A stretch of 64,000 nt of DNA from Alkalihalobacillus sp. AL-G (GTDB lineage: Bacteria; Bacillota; Bacilli; Bacillales; Fictibacillaceae): NCBI RefSeq assembly GCF_030643805.1, contig NZ_CP094656.1, positions 310,001 through 374,000 on the forward strand. The letters run 5' to 3'. The position numbers and the translations under genes were made by a program. Shown here piece by piece: positions 21,844 to 34,268 of the stretch (positions within the stretch are counted from its first letter, which is position 1; each line of letters starts with the position of its first letter). Below the pieces are notes generated by a model. That model made no database searches. It was given only the letters and a program-made list of their open reading frames with translations, and was not told the origin of the DNA.

Positions 21844-22217
21844 AGGTAAAAGTGATTGGATTTCGTATTTACAGAGAGCCGGTAAAGCTGGGAGCCGGTA
21901 ATACGCCTGATCGCGACATCCCCTCTGAGTGTCGTTCTGAATCTTTTAGTAGGAGCGATCGAGTGATTTTTATTACTCGTTATCAAAAAACGACTGGGCC
22001 TAAGCAAGGAGTCAGGCAGCTCCGACGGATGATAATGGTGAACCATTCCAATTGTTGTGGAATGTTAAGTCCTAAGGAGCGGCTGATACCTCAGGACCAG
22101 TTCATGAGGCAGCATCTGTGAAGATGCTGCAAACTAAGGTGGTACCATGAAGAGGAAGAAAGCCTTTTCATCCTTACGAAGCACAAACTGTGTCGTAGTG
22201 GATGGAAAGGCTTTTTT
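21844..22217 (+). promoter_or_regulatory. Leucine T-box riboswitch with terminator
   Basis: The leader shows the T-box landmarks in order: the stem I distal region ACAGAGAGCCGGTAAAGCTG, CCTCTGAGT, the specifier loop TCTGAATCTTTTAGTAGG, the T-box sequence AACTAAGGTGGTACCATGA (22132-22150), and a terminator AAAGCCTTTTCATCC / GGATGGAAAGGCTTTTTT ending at 22217. Following the GAA-N-codon rule of specifier loops, the specifier is CTT (21943-21945), a leucine codon. Uncharged tRNA-Leu should open transcription of ilvB to ilvA. No promoter is evident between ilvD and this leader, so it attenuates readthrough from ilvE-ilvD. Confidence 0.92.
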
Positions 22218-22251
22218 ATATGGACAATACGATTCTTGGGAGGAGATTGGA

Positions 22252-23958
22252 ATGACAGTTAAAGTAAAGGCAGAACCCGAGTCAAGGCTAAGCGGCGCCC
22301 AAACTCTGATTCATGCCTTGAAGCAAGAAAAAGTAGAAGTCATTTTCGGTTATCCTGGCGGGGCGGTTTTACCGATCTATGATGCGTTATATCAAAACCC
22401 GATCAAACATGTACTTGCTAGACATGAACAAGGAGCCATCCACGCTGCAGAAGGGTATGCAAGGGTTTCCGGTAATCCGGGTGTCGTCATAGCAACTTCA
22501 GGACCCGGAGCGACCAATCTGGTTACAGGGATTACAGATGCGATGATGGATTCACTTCCCCTCGTTATTTTTACAGGGCAGGTCGCATCAGGAGTCATTG
22601 GTACAGATGCTTTTCAAGAGGCGGACGTAATGGGGATCACGATGCCGATTACAAAACACAACTACCAAGTACGTGATTTACAAGATATCCCTAGAATTGT
22701 GAAGGAAGCTTTTCATATTGCAACGACTGGTCGACCAGGGCCAGTACTCGTCGATATCCCTAAGGATATATCAGCTTCGAGTGCTCCGGTGACGTTTGAT
22801 GAATCCTTTCATCTTCCCGGTTTTCAGCCAACCGAAAATCCAAATATACTTCAAATAAAAAAGCTGAATGAAGCGATCGGATCAGCAAAAAAACCAGTTA
22901 TTTTAGCAGGTGCAGGTGTATTACATGCAAAAGCATCCGAACAGTTGCGGGAAGTCGCGGAAGTTAAGAAAATACCGGTCGTTCATACACTGCTTGGGTT
23001 AGGTGGCTTTCCTGCAGATCATCCATTGTTTCTTGGAATGGGTGGGATGCATGGAGGTTATGCGGCAAACATGAGTTTATATGAATGTGATTTGCTCATA
23101 AATATTGGAGCACGGTTCGATGACAGATTGACTGGAAATTTAAAAACGTTCGCTCCAAATGCAAAAGTGGCGCATATCGACATCGACCCTGCTGAAATCG
23201 GTAAGAACGTCCGAACGCAAATTCCGATTACGGCGGATGCAAAGGCTGCTCTTCGGAAGCTTTTAGAAGAAAAAGGTGCAAGTTCAGAATGTGAAGAATG
23301 GCTCGCTCATCTCCGCAAATACAAAGAAAAGTATCCTTATTGGCATAACGATGTGAAGGGTTCAATTTCCCCTCAGGAATTGATTGAAATGATTCATTTG
23401 ATGACAGAAGGGGATTCGATCATCACGACGGACGTTGGTCAGCATCAAATGTGGGCAGCTCAATATTACACCTTCAATGAACCGCATAAGTGGGTTACAT
23501 CAGGCGGGCTGGGAACGATGGGATTCGGGTTCCCAGCAGCAATCGGAGCTCAATTAGCACGGCCGGAGACCAGGGTTATCAGCGTTGTTGGTGACGGTGG
23601 ATTCCAAATGACATCCCAGGAGCTGATCCTCTTGAACGAAATGGACCTTCCGATCAAGATCGTCATCGTCAACAACGGTTCACTTGGGATGGTAAGGCAA
23701 TGGCAAGAGACGTTTTATGAAAAGCGCTACTCCCAATCGCTTCTTACTAATCAACCTGATTTTGTGAAACTTGCGGAATCTTATGGTGTAAAAGGCTATA
23801 AGGTTTCTTCACCTAAAGAGGCGAAGAGCGTTTTATCCCAAGTTCTGAATGATAGCGACCCAGTACTTATCGATTGCCGGGTATGCCAGACCGAAAATGT
23901 TTTTCCGATGGTCGCGCCTGGGGCAGGACTTCACGAGATGATCGGGGTGACACCATGA
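22252..23958 (+). CDS. ilvB: Acetolactate synthase, large subunit
   Basis: I choose ATG 22252 behind GGGAGGAGA; the frame is open back to ATG 22147, but that part is the T-box terminator. The 568-residue ThDP enzyme has the N-terminal catalytic Glu in [15 protein letters not shown] and [17 protein letters not shown], the FAD-binding middle domain, and the ThDP motif [12 protein letters not shown]...[12 protein letters not shown]. It condenses pyruvate with pyruvate or 2-oxobutyrate. The stop overlaps ilvH by 4 nt, which fits a 1:1 complex with the regulatory subunit. Confidence 0.95.
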   Translation: MTVKVKAEPESRLSGAQTLIHALKQEKVEVIFGYPGGAVLPIYDALYQNPIKHVLARHEQGAIHAAEGYARVSGNPGVVIATSGPGATNLVTGITDAMMDSLPLVIFTGQVASGVIGTDAFQEADVMGITMPITKHNYQVRDLQDIPRIVKEAFHIATTGRPGPVLVDIPKDISASSAPVTFDESFHLPGFQPTENPNILQIKKLNEAIGSAKKPVILAGAGVLHAKASEQLREVAEVKKIPVVHTLLGLGGFPADHPLFLGMGGMHGGYAANMSLYECDLLINIGARFDDRLTGNLKTFAPNAKVAHIDIDPAEIGKNVRTQIPITADAKAALRKLLEEKGASSECEEWLAHLRKYKEKYPYWHNDVKGSISPQELIEMIHLMTEGDSIITTDVGQHQMWAAQYYTFNEPHKWVTSGGLGTMGFGFPAAIGAQLARPETRVISVVGDGGFQMTSQELILLNEMDLPIKIVIVNNGSLGMVRQWQETFYEKRYSQSLLTNQPDFVKLAESYGVKGYKVSSPKEAKSVLSQVLNDSDPVLIDCRVCQTENVFPMVAPGAGLHEMIGVTP

Positions 23959-24479
23959 AAAAGAGGATTGTAACTGCAACAGTATTCAACCACACTGGTG
24001 TCCTCAATCGAGTGACAGGCCTTTTTACGAAACGGCAATTCAATATTGAAAGTATCACTGTTGGGCACACAGAGACAGAAGGTGTATCCAAAATGACCTT
24101 TGTCGTTTCTGAAGAGGATGATCAGCAAATCGAACAGTTGATCAAACAGCTGAACAAACAAATTGATGTCCTGAAAGTATCGGATATTACAGGTCAAGCA
24201 ATCGTCGCAAGAGAGCTTGCCCTTATCAAGGTACTAAGCAACGGCCAAACCCGAGCTGAAATCAACGGTATCGTAGAGCCCTTCCGTGCAACGATCATCG
24301 ATATATGCAGAGATAGTGTCACCGTCCAAGTAACCGGGGATGCCGAAAAAATCGAGGCGATGATCGATCTATTGAAGCCTTATGGAATCAAAGAGATTAC
24401 TCGAACAGGTTTGACCGCATTCGCAAGAGGATCCCAAAAGTCAGTTACTGATTTTAAGAAATACTCGCTATTAACATAA
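23955..24479 (+). CDS. ilvH: Acetolactate synthase, regulatory small subunit
   Basis: From ATG 23955, overlapping the ilvB stop as ATGA, it encodes 174 residues. The N-terminal ACT domain ([28 protein letters not shown]) binds valine in the family and carries feedback inhibition; the C-terminal ALS_ss_C domain includes LALIKVLSN and GLTAFARG. It activates and controls IlvB. Confidence 0.94.
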   Translation: MKKRIVTATVFNHTGVLNRVTGLFTKRQFNIESITVGHTETEGVSKMTFVVSEEDDQQIEQLIKQLNKQIDVLKVSDITGQAIVARELALIKVLSNGQTRAEINGIVEPFRATIIDICRDSVTVQVTGDAEKIEAMIDLLKPYGIKEITRTGLTAFARGSQKSVTDFKKYSLLT

Positions 24480-24522
24480 CAGTGAGGTAGTTCAAGAAGT
24501 CCAGAGTCTTTTTGAACCTTAA

Positions 24523-27100
<2,578 letters not shown>

Positions 27101-27144
27101 CTTACTGACGAGACCAATCAATCATGAAAAATGGAGGGGTTATG

Positions 27145-28257
27145 ATGAAAAGGAAAGTGGCAGTACTACCTGGAGATGGAATCGGGCAAGAAGTTATGAA
27201 TGGAGCCCTCGCTGTCTTAAAAGCCGTCGGTGACCAATTTGGACATCAATTTGAAGTCATTCAAGGGGATATTGGTGGTGTTGCCATAGATTCTCATGGC
27301 ACTCCTCTTCCTAAGCAAACACTGGAACTTTGTAAAGAATGTGATGCCGTATTATTAGGAGCCGTGGGCGGACCGAAGTGGAAGGATGTTCCCGTTCAAC
27401 TCCGTCCGGAAAAAGGGTTGCTTGGCATTAGGAAAGAACTAGGGTTATTTGCGAATCTACGCCCTATCTCAACGTTCAAAAGCTTACTAGATGCGTCACC
27501 TCTTAAAAGGAATGTCGTTCAAGGTGTCGATTTCGTCATTGTACGAGAGCTTACGGGAGGCCTTTACTTCGGAAAACCAAGTGAAAGAAGGGGAGAAAAT
27601 AAAGAAGTTGCCGTCGATACCCTTCATTATGAAAGAAGTGAAATTGAAAAGGTCGTTCATAAGGCATTTCAATTAGCATCAAATCGAAGAAAAAAGCTGA
27701 CATCCGTCGATAAAGCGAATGTGTTGGAATCAAGCAGGCTTTGGAGGGAGGTCGTCGATGAAATTTCCGGCGATTATCCAGATGTAGAGGTCGAGCACCT
27801 GTTAGTCGATGCAGCCGCCATGAAAATCGTTTATCAGCCGACGCAGTTTGATGTGATTGTTACCGAGAATATGTTCGGTGACATCTTAAGTGATGAAGCT
27901 TCCATGCTGACCGGCTCACTCGGAATGCTGCCTTCTGCTAGTTTACGAGAGGATCACTTTGGATTATACGAACCTGTACACGGTTCGGCTCCTGACATTG
28001 CCGGTGAGGATAAAGCGAATCCAATGGCGATGATGTTATCGGTCGCAATGATGCTGAAGCACTCTTTCGGTTTAAAGGAAGAAGCTGAAATGGTGGAAAA
28101 AGCGGTTCAAGAAGTACTTGATACGGGCTACCGTACAGATGACCTAAAAGAACTTGGAAGCGGAACGATTGTTGGGACGGAAGCAATGAGCCAGCTCGTG
28201 GTCGAGCAAATCGAACCAAATCACGCCATGTCATCAATCTTGTCAACCTATTTGTAA
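27145..28257 (+). CDS. leuB: 3-isopropylmalate dehydrogenase
   Basis: ATG 27145 is well spaced from TGGAGGGG and gives MKRKVAVLPGDGIG as in homologues; in-frame ATGs at 27124 and 27142 lie further up. The 370-residue product has the isocitrate/isopropylmalate dehydrogenase motifs GAVGGPKW, VRELTGGLYFG, and NMFGDILSDEASMLTGSLG. It oxidises and decarboxylates 3-isopropylmalate with NAD. Confidence 0.95.
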   Translation: MKRKVAVLPGDGIGQEVMNGALAVLKAVGDQFGHQFEVIQGDIGGVAIDSHGTPLPKQTLELCKECDAVLLGAVGGPKWKDVPVQLRPEKGLLGIRKELGLFANLRPISTFKSLLDASPLKRNVVQGVDFVIVRELTGGLYFGKPSERRGENKEVAVDTLHYERSEIEKVVHKAFQLASNRRKKLTSVDKANVLESSRLWREVVDEISGDYPDVEVEHLLVDAAAMKIVYQPTQFDVIVTENMFGDILSDEASMLTGSLGMLPSASLREDHFGLYEPVHGSAPDIAGEDKANPMAMMLSVAMMLKHSFGLKEEAEMVEKAVQEVLDTGYRTDDLKELGSGTIVGTEAMSQLVVEQIEPNHAMSSILSTYL

Positions 28258-28343
28258 GTGTCCTTGATGGTGGTTCCTGGATCAAAGGGGTTGTTTTCCG
28301 ATCCGGGTATCGCCAATTATCAAAATAAGTGAGGGAAGTTAAC

Positions 28344-29756
28344 TTGAGGCCAAAGAATATTGTTGAAAAGTTGTGGGATGATCATGTTGTTTACAAGGAA
28401 AACGGAAAACCGGACTTGTTATATATCGATCTTCATCTTGTTCACGAAGTCACTTCGCCACAAGCGTTTGAAGGGCTAAGATTGAAAGATCGAATTGTCA
28501 GGAGACCTGATCTTACCTTTGCGACGATGGACCATAATGTTCCTACTGATAATCGAGAACTCATTGAGGATCAGGTAGCGAAGACGCAGATGACGAAGCT
28601 GCAGGAAAATTGTGAGGAGTTTGAGATAGAGCTTGCAGATATCCATCACCCTGATCAAGGGATCGTCCACGTCATTGGGCCAGAACTCGGACTTACCCAG
28701 CCTGGAAAAACAATCGTATGCGGAGATAGCCATACTTCTACACACGGGGCATTCGGGGCACTGGCATTCGGCATCGGGACAAGTGAGGTTGAGCACGTAC
28801 TAGCTACTCAAACGCTTTGGCAATCAAAACCGAAAACATTACAAATCAACGTCAGAGGGACACTTGGATTCGGTGTTACCGCAAAAGACCTCATCCTAGC
28901 AATCATAGCTAAATTCGGAGTCGGTGCAGGTGCAGGATATGTGATCGAATTCACTGGAGAAGCGATTCGGAAGCTATCGATGGAAGAACGCATGACGGTT
29001 TGCAACATGTCGATTGAGGCAGGTGCTCGTGCAGGAATCATAAGTCCTGATGAAGTGACTTTCGAATACTTGAAAGGTAAACGTCATGTGCCGGATGGTG
29101 AGGGTTTTCAGAAAGCTGTTTCGAAATGGAAACAATTCATATCCGATGAAGGAGCGGCTTATGACTTGACTCTTAACATGGATGGTTCAGAAGTAGAACC
29201 ACAAGTGACGTGGGGGACGAATCCTTCCATGGGAATCAGCATCAGTGATCAGGTTCCCTCACCGGAACAATTTGAAAAAAAGTCAGAACAAGAAGCTGTT
29301 CAAAGGGCTTTGACCTATATGGGTCTTGAAGCAGGAATGAAAATAGCTGATGTTCCGATTGATTATGTATTTATCGGGTCTTGTACAAATTCACGGTTAA
29401 GTGATCTGAGAGCAGCTGCCGAGGTTGTGAAAGGGAAAAAAGTCCATCACAATGTAACAGCTCTTGTCGTTCCTGGGTCCAAGTCGGTCAAGACCAAAGC
29501 TGAGAAAGAAGGGCTGCATCAGATTTTTGAAAAAGCAGGCTTCCAATGGAGAGAATCAGGCTGCAGCATGTGTCTGGCAATGAATAATGACATCGTCCCG
29601 CCAGGAAAACGTTGTGCCTCTACCTCCAATCGGAATTTTGAAGGCAGGCAAGGGAACGGAGCTAGAACCCATCTAGTGAGCCCCATAATGGCAGCAGCTG
29701 CAGCGGTTACAGGTAGCTTTACCGATGTCCGTAAAATCATGCCTGTCTATCATTAA
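28344..29756 (+). CDS. leuC: 3-isopropylmalate dehydratase, large subunit
   Basis: The start is TTG 28344 behind GAGGGAAG, giving [14 protein letters not shown]; an in-frame GTG at 28329 overlaps that site. The 470-residue protein is an aconitase-family iron-sulfur enzyme with [33 protein letters not shown] and [10 protein letters not shown] carrying the cluster cysteines. With LeuD it isomerises 2- to 3-isopropylmalate. A second, different aconitase-family pair is encoded at 47735-49478. Confidence 0.95.
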   Translation: MRPKNIVEKLWDDHVVYKENGKPDLLYIDLHLVHEVTSPQAFEGLRLKDRIVRRPDLTFATMDHNVPTDNRELIEDQVAKTQMTKLQENCEEFEIELADIHHPDQGIVHVIGPELGLTQPGKTIVCGDSHTSTHGAFGALAFGIGTSEVEHVLATQTLWQSKPKTLQINVRGTLGFGVTAKDLILAIIAKFGVGAGAGYVIEFTGEAIRKLSMEERMTVCNMSIEAGARAGIISPDEVTFEYLKGKRHVPDGEGFQKAVSKWKQFISDEGAAYDLTLNMDGSEVEPQVTWGTNPSMGISISDQVPSPEQFEKKSEQEAVQRALTYMGLEAGMKIADVPIDYVFIGSCTNSRLSDLRAAAEVVKGKKVHHNVTALVVPGSKSVKTKAEKEGLHQIFEKAGFQWRESGCSMCLAMNNDIVPPGKRCASTSNRNFEGRQGNGARTHLVSPIMAAAAAVTGSFTDVRKIMPVYH

Positions 29757-29773
29757 AGGAAGGAGGAGGAATC

Positions 29774-30355
29774 ATGCCAGAAACCTGTCAATTTAGTGGA
29801 TTGGTCTTTCCGTTGGACCGCGATAATGTAGATACGGATCAAATCATCCCGAAACAATTCTTGAAAAAAATCGACCGTCAGGGATTTGGGAAATTCCTTT
29901 TTTATCATTGGAGATTCAATGATGATGGTACGATCAAGGAAGACTTCCTTCTTAATGATAAAAAATACGAAGGGGCCTCTGTATTAGTCGGCGGAAAAAA
30001 CTTCGGCTGCGGATCTTCCAGGGAGCATGCCCCATGGTCATTGCTTGATTTCGGCTTCCGAGTCGTCATCGCACCGAGCTTTGCTGATATTTTTTATAAC
30101 AATTGCTTGAAGAACGGCATTCTTCCAATCAGATTGGAACATTCGGATATTGAAGCCTTGCAGGAAAAAGCGGCACGTTCACACTACAAGCTTTCGGTGA
30201 ATTTAGAAGAGCAGTTTGTGAGTGATGAAGAAGGGTTCTATTCGAAATTTATATTTGATCCTTATTGGAAACAGATGCTTATGAATGGGTGGGATGAAAT
30301 TTCAATAACCCTGGCCCACGAAGACGAGATCAAACAATATGAATCATTACGATAG
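29774..30355 (+). CDS. leuD: 3-isopropylmalate dehydratase, small subunit
   Basis: The 193-residue swivelling subunit has the FPLDRDNVDTDQIIPKQFL start and the conserved GGKNFGCGSSREHAPW loop. The ATG follows AAGGAAGGAGGAGGAATC, 17 nt after leuC. Confidence 0.95.
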   Translation: MPETCQFSGLVFPLDRDNVDTDQIIPKQFLKKIDRQGFGKFLFYHWRFNDDGTIKEDFLLNDKKYEGASVLVGGKNFGCGSSREHAPWSLLDFGFRVVIAPSFADIFYNNCLKNGILPIRLEHSDIEALQEKAARSHYKLSVNLEEQFVSDEEGFYSKFIFDPYWKQMLMNGWDEISITLAHEDEIKQYESLR

Positions 30356-30357
30356 GA

Positions 30358-31362
30358 GTGAGGAGCGTTGGGAATTGCTTAACTGGAAAAGACATTGTCT
30401 TAGCAGCAGAAAATCTGATGCATACCGTCCATAGAACACCTTTGAAACAATCATCGACATTAAATCGCATCACAGGAATGCAGGTGTTCTTGAAAATGGA
30501 AAACCTTCAAAGAACCGGTTCCTTTAAATTACGTGGCGCCTTAAACAAAATTTGTTCTCTTAGTGATGATGAGACATCACAAGGGATTATCTGTGCATCA
30601 GCCGGCAATCATGCTCAAGGTGTTGCATTAGCTGCGTCCGAAAGGGGGATTCGCGCGAGAATCTTCATGCCTGAGAGGACCCCTCTGGCTAAGATTGAGG
30701 CTACTCGAACTTATGGAGCTGAAATCATCCTTACTGGAGAAACCTATCAAGAGGCTTTTTTGGCAGCACAGGAGGATATGGTTTCTACGGGATCCATCTT
30801 CGTCCATGCCTTTGATGATATAAAGGTGATTGCCGGTCAGGGTACGATCGCACTTGAAATGATACAGCAATACCACGACTTAGAGGCAATCGTTGTCCCG
30901 GTTGGAGGCGGGGGGCTGATTTCCGGCATTGCCCTCGCTGTCAAAGCCTTCAACCCGAGTGTTAAGGTTATCGGTGTCCAGGCGAAGGGTGCTCCTGCCA
31001 CATTCAATCTTTTCACAGGAAAAAATACTAGTGGATTGAACCGTGTTCACAGCATTGCTGATGGAATTCTTGTAAAAAAACCTGGGAAGCTCACGTATCC
31101 GATCATTGAGAAATTTGTAGACGATATGGTTACCGTAAATGATGAGGAGATTGCATATGCAATCCTGTTCATGCTTCAAAGGGAAAAGACACTGATAGAA
31201 GGTGCAGGGGCAGCAGCGGTTGCTTCAATACTTTTTAAAAAGGTCCAGTTTCATAGCATGAAGGTGGGATGTATCGTCAGCGGAGGCAATGTCGACGTCA
31301 ACCAGCTCCCGCTTTATAATAAATTGACTAATCGAGTGAAATCAGTCGATCGGGTCGTATAA
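30358..31362 (+). CDS. ilvA: Threonine dehydratase without C-terminal regulatory domain
   Basis: The 334-residue protein is a fold-type II PLP enzyme, with the PLP lysine in SFKLRGALNKI, CASAGNHAQGVALAA, and the phosphate-binding VGGGGLISGIA. It deaminates threonine to 2-oxobutyrate for isoleucine. It lacks the ACT-like C-terminal domain of the 420-residue IlvA of Bacillus subtilis, so isoleucine feedback at this step may be missing or act elsewhere. The GTG start (30358) lies 2 nt after leuD with only a weak ribosome-binding site, which suggests translational coupling. It could also be named a TdcB-type serine/threonine dehydratase; the operon supports the anabolic role. Confidence 0.88.
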   Translation: MRSVGNCLTGKDIVLAAENLMHTVHRTPLKQSSTLNRITGMQVFLKMENLQRTGSFKLRGALNKICSLSDDETSQGIICASAGNHAQGVALAASERGIRARIFMPERTPLAKIEATRTYGAEIILTGETYQEAFLAAQEDMVSTGSIFVHAFDDIKVIAGQGTIALEMIQQYHDLEAIVVPVGGGGLISGIALAVKAFNPSVKVIGVQAKGAPATFNLFTGKNTSGLNRVHSIADGILVKKPGKLTYPIIEKFVDDMVTVNDEEIAYAILFMLQREKTLIEGAGAAAVASILFKKVQFHSMKVGCIVSGGNVDVNQLPLYNKLTNRVKSVDRVV

Positions 31363-31370
31363 AAAATGAA

Positions 31371-31412
31371 GGAGGACTGAGAAGAGGAATTTCCTCTTCA
31401 TCAGTCCTTTTT
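31371..31412 (+). terminator. Terminator of the ilv-leu operon
   Basis: AGGACTGA (31373-31380) and TCAGTCCT (31401-31408), with an inner GAAGAGGAA/TTCCTCTTC stem, form a long hairpin followed by Ts. Confidence 0.85.
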
Positions 31413-31505
31413 GGCGCTTGGATTTTTGAACGACTAAACTGAATTCATGCATCCTCATTTATTTTATTTTTTACACGTTAAGAAGTATAAAAATCCTTTT
31501 TATAG

Positions 31506-31560
31506 TATAAGTGCAAATAAGGTTCACCTTCGCTAAAACTGCCTTTGCCAAGTTTTCTTT
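31506..31560 (+). repeat. Dispersed intergenic repeat (CCAAGTTTT family), partial copy
   Basis: This segment (AAGGTTCACC, CGCTAAAACTG, GCCAAGTTTTCTTTA) matches the second half of the copies at 18745-18829 and 39126-39215. It lies before thiL. Apart from it and an AT-rich stretch, the 281-nt gap between ilvA and thiL holds nothing clear. Confidence 0.65.
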
Positions 31561-31643
31561 AGATTCCATTATGATTTTCAACAAAAATGAGATAAACTAT
31601 CACCATAAGAAAGCTTATCCAAGGTAGTGAAAGGAGCTTGTCC

Positions 31644-32636
31644 ATGAAAGACGAGTTCGATTTTATAGACAGCATTACACCTAAGAAAAGTTTTCAGCCG
31701 ACCCTTATTAGAGGAATTGGAGACGATGCAGCACTCATCCGATCGGAAGCCGGCCAAAATGATATACTTTGTGTGGATACGATGGTTGAATCGATTCACT
31801 TTAACCGGAAAACGATGAATCCCTATCAAATTGGTTACAAAGCGCTTGCGGTAAACGTCAGTGATATCGCCGCGATGGGTGGAGCACCAACCTTTTACCT
31901 TGTGTCTATTGCCATTCCTTCTAGCTGGAGTGAGGAAGAGCTTCAGGAAATCTATAAAGGTATGGACGGGCTTGCACAACAGCATGAAATGGACCTTATC
32001 GGCGGGGATACGGTTTCCACCAAAGGTCCACTCGTCATATCGGTTACCGTTCATGGCCGAGTTCAAAGTGATCGACAGCTGTTACGAGAAAATGCTCGTC
32101 CCGGAGATATCGTTTTTGTCACAGGTCCGCTCGGTTTGTCAGCAGCAGGCTTACATCTTTTACTTGAAAATGATCAGTTCGAAGCTACTCGACAAAAAGA
32201 ACTTCTGAAAGCACACCAAATGCCTGATCCACAGGTAAAAGCAGGCTTGCTTCTCGCAGAAAGTGGATTTAGAATTGCATTAAATGACATTAGTGACGGG
32301 ATCGCAAGTGAAGCATGGGAAATTGCAGATGCAAGTCAAGTACATATCACGCTTGATTACGATCAAGTTCCGAAGCACCCAGAATTAAAGCATTTTTCAG
32401 CACAACAGACTGAGGAATGGATTCTGTATGGGGGAGAGGATTTTCAACTCGTCGGAACAGTTTCTGAGTCGAACTGGCTCCCGTTGAAAAGGTTGTTTGA
32501 TCAACATCAAAAGCCACTATACAACATTGGAACGGTTGAAACAGGTGAGGCCGGGGTTTCTCTTTTTAAAAATGGGGATAGTCTGCGTCTTAGTAAAAAA
32601 GGGTACAATCATTTTAAAGGTAATTCAAAAAGTTAA
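31644..32636 (+). CDS. thiL: Thiamine-monophosphate kinase
   Basis: From ATG 31644 (AAAGGAG at 31630-31636) it encodes 330 residues of the PurM/ThiL ATP-binding fold. Motifs are GIGDDAALI, VDTMVESIHF, NVSDIAAMGGAPTF, GGDTVSTKGPLVISVTVHG and the C-terminal YGGEDFQLVGTV. It phosphorylates thiamine monophosphate to the active pyrophosphate. It is followed, after a repeat-filled gap, by tsaE, as thiL (ydiA) is in Bacillus subtilis. Confidence 0.94.
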   Translation: MKDEFDFIDSITPKKSFQPTLIRGIGDDAALIRSEAGQNDILCVDTMVESIHFNRKTMNPYQIGYKALAVNVSDIAAMGGAPTFYLVSIAIPSSWSEEELQEIYKGMDGLAQQHEMDLIGGDTVSTKGPLVISVTVHGRVQSDRQLLRENARPGDIVFVTGPLGLSAAGLHLLLENDQFEATRQKELLKAHQMPDPQVKAGLLLAESGFRIALNDISDGIASEAWEIADASQVHITLDYDQVPKHPELKHFSAQQTEEWILYGGEDFQLVGTVSESNWLPLKRLFDQHQKPLYNIGTVETGEAGVSLFKNGDSLRLSKKGYNHFKGNSKS

Positions 32637-32644
32637 CCAAGGGC

Positions 32645-32935
32645 ACATGTACCTGCGTCTACTAGAATACTCTTGGTTGTAAGCTTCCTCGGTACAACTC
32701 GTAGCATTTGTGCAGGTACCGCTCGTTGATAAGCGGCGAATTTCTGTGTTCCTTGAAAAAGAAGTTCACTTTTCCTTCGTGCGAGGTACCGCTTCCGTAG
32801 GTTATTCTTGTACTCGGTTTTTCCGGTCCTCATGTATTACAAGGTGGTATAAGATATTATCGAGGAAAAATCATTGTGCACCTGCGTCTGCAAGATTATG
32901 CGACCGAAGAAAGCTTCCTCGGTGCAAGGCAGCAA
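32645..32935 (+). repeat. Hairpin repeats between thiL and tsaE
   Basis: Two copies share CCTGCGTCT followed by AGCTTCCTCGGT. In the first (about 32647-32695) the ends are TGTACC and GGTACA; in the second (about 32877-32926) TGCACC and GGTGCA, so the closing stem changes on both sides together. Between them AGGTACCGCT occurs twice (32714 and 32784). The region is non-coding; the paired changes point to a conserved RNA or DNA hairpin. The rest of the 478-nt gap up to 33114 holds the GTCCT-loop repeat and a weak promoter. Confidence 0.6.
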
Positions 32936-33001
32936 TGATGTGTTTTAAGTTAGTAGCCTTCCTCAAAACTGTCGTGCCTAGGGCTCACACGACGTGAGTC
33001 A

Positions 33002-33042
33002 GTTCGATGTTGTTTCAGGATGTGTAACGTATTTAGTCGAAC
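33002..33042 (-). repeat. GTCCT-loop hairpin repeat, degenerate copy
   Basis: GTTCGA...TCGAAC encloses a body related on the minus strand to the rrn-flank hairpins (TCGACTAAATACGTTACACATCCT). It is preceded at 32982-33000 by GGCTCACACGACGTGAGTC, a small palindrome also found twice before 38324. Confidence 0.65.
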
Positions 33043-33073
33043 TTCTTATAAGAAACTCTAATTCGTCCACTTT

Positions 33074-33102
33074 TTGAACAAAATTTTATACAGGACTAAA
33101 AC
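33074..33102 (+). promoter_or_regulatory. Candidate promoter of tsaE-tsaB-rimI-tsaD
   Basis: TTGAAC (33074-33079), 17 nt and TAAAAC (33097-33102) lie 12 nt before the tsaE start; the -10 box is only fair. Confidence 0.4.
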
Positions 33103-33114
33103 AGGTGATGCACC

Positions 33115-33570
33115 GTGGAAAACTATCAATTTTATACGAATGATGCTAAAAAGACAGAGCAATTCGCAGCTATGTTGGCAGAGTTTTTACAAGCTGGAGA
33201 TGTGATTACCCTTGAAGGGGACCTCGGTGCTGGTAAAACGACATTTACGAAGGGTCTTGCGAAAGGCTTACAGATCAACCGTGTCGTTAAAAGCCCAACC
33301 TTTACAATTATCCGCGAATATAAGGGACGTCTGCCCTTATACCATATGGACGTGTATCGATTGCAAGAGAGTGGTGAAGATCTCGGCTTTGACGAATACT
33401 TCGATGGAGAAGGTGTCACCGTCGTTGAATGGGCTCACATCATTGAGGATTTTTTACCGTCAGATCGACTCGAAATTACGATTCATCGTCGAGGAGAAGA
33501 GGAACGGGAACTGACTCTTGAACCAAAAGGAGAACGGTTCAAAAAGATTTGTAAGGAGCTTAACATATGA
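33115..33570 (+). CDS. tsaE: tRNA threonylcarbamoyladenosine biosynthesis ATPase TsaE
   Basis: The 151-residue P-loop ATPase has Walker A GDLGAGKTTFTKGLA and the SPTFTIIREYKG and YHMDVYRL motifs of the YjeE/TsaE family. It works with TsaB and TsaD to make t6A37 on ANN-decoding tRNAs. The GTG start follows CAGGTGATG. It overlaps tsaB by 4 nt, and three of the pathway genes are together here. Confidence 0.94.
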   Translation: MENYQFYTNDAKKTEQFAAMLAEFLQAGDVITLEGDLGAGKTTFTKGLAKGLQINRVVKSPTFTIIREYKGRLPLYHMDVYRLQESGEDLGFDEYFDGEGVTVVEWAHIIEDFLPSDRLEITIHRRGEEERELTLEPKGERFKKICKELNI

Positions 33571-34259
33571 AAGCATTAGCGTTAGATACGTCCAATCTCG
33601 TCATGGGAGTTTCCGTTATTGTGGACGGGCGAATCGTAGGAGAACTGACGACGAATATGAAAAAGAACCACTCCGTCCGCTTAATGCCTGCGATCGAAGA
33701 ACTTTTAAAAGAGGTAGATATTGAGCCAAAAGAGCTGGATCGTATCATTGTGGCAAAAGGGCCAGGGTCTTATACGGGAGTGCGGATTGGCGTCACTGTT
33801 GCCAAAACACTTGCCTGGTCACTCAATATCCCCATTACGGGTGTATCGAGCCTAGAGGTTTTGGCACGGAACGGGAAGTATTTCGACGGGCTCGTTTGTC
33901 CTCTTTTCGATGGGAGGCGTGGTCAAATTTATACAGGACTTTACGGAAATGTTGGCAATACGTTTCAACTCGTTCAAGAAGAGCGTATCATCCAACTAAC
34001 AGATTGGTTAACGATGTTGCGTGAAGATTCTAAACAAGTTCTTTTTCTCGGAAACGATTTAGACATACACCGTAACACGATTGAAGAGGAATTAGAGGAA
34101 CGAGCCGTTTTCGGACAGGTGGCAGACCATAATCCAAGAGCGTCTGAATTAGCATCACTTGGCCTGGCTCGAGAGGGAGAAGATCCTCATACATTTACAC
34201 CAAGCTATTTGCGGCTAGCGGAAGCAGAAGCGAAGTGGCTCGAGAACCAGAAGAAGTAG
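33567..34259 (+). CDS. tsaB: t6A synthesis scaffold protein TsaB
   Basis: The 230-residue protein is the YeaZ-type ASKHA fold paralogue of TsaD (LALDTSNLVMGVSV, KGPGSYTGVRIGVTVAKTLAW). It lacks the metal-binding site of TsaD and serves as dimer partner in the t6A complex. The start overlaps tsaE as ATGA. Confidence 0.94.
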   Translation: MKALALDTSNLVMGVSVIVDGRIVGELTTNMKKNHSVRLMPAIEELLKEVDIEPKELDRIIVAKGPGSYTGVRIGVTVAKTLAWSLNIPITGVSSLEVLARNGKYFDGLVCPLFDGRRGQIYTGLYGNVGNTFQLVQEERIIQLTDWLTMLREDSKQVLFLGNDLDIHRNTIEEELEERAVFGQVADHNPRASELASLGLAREGEDPHTFTPSYLRLAEAEAKWLENQKK

Positions 34260-34268
34260 GTGCCCATC

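Noticed and set aside
32710-32997. A 95-codon frame between thiL and tsaE
   Set aside because: It spans the hairpin repeats, and its amino acid composition is unlike a real protein.
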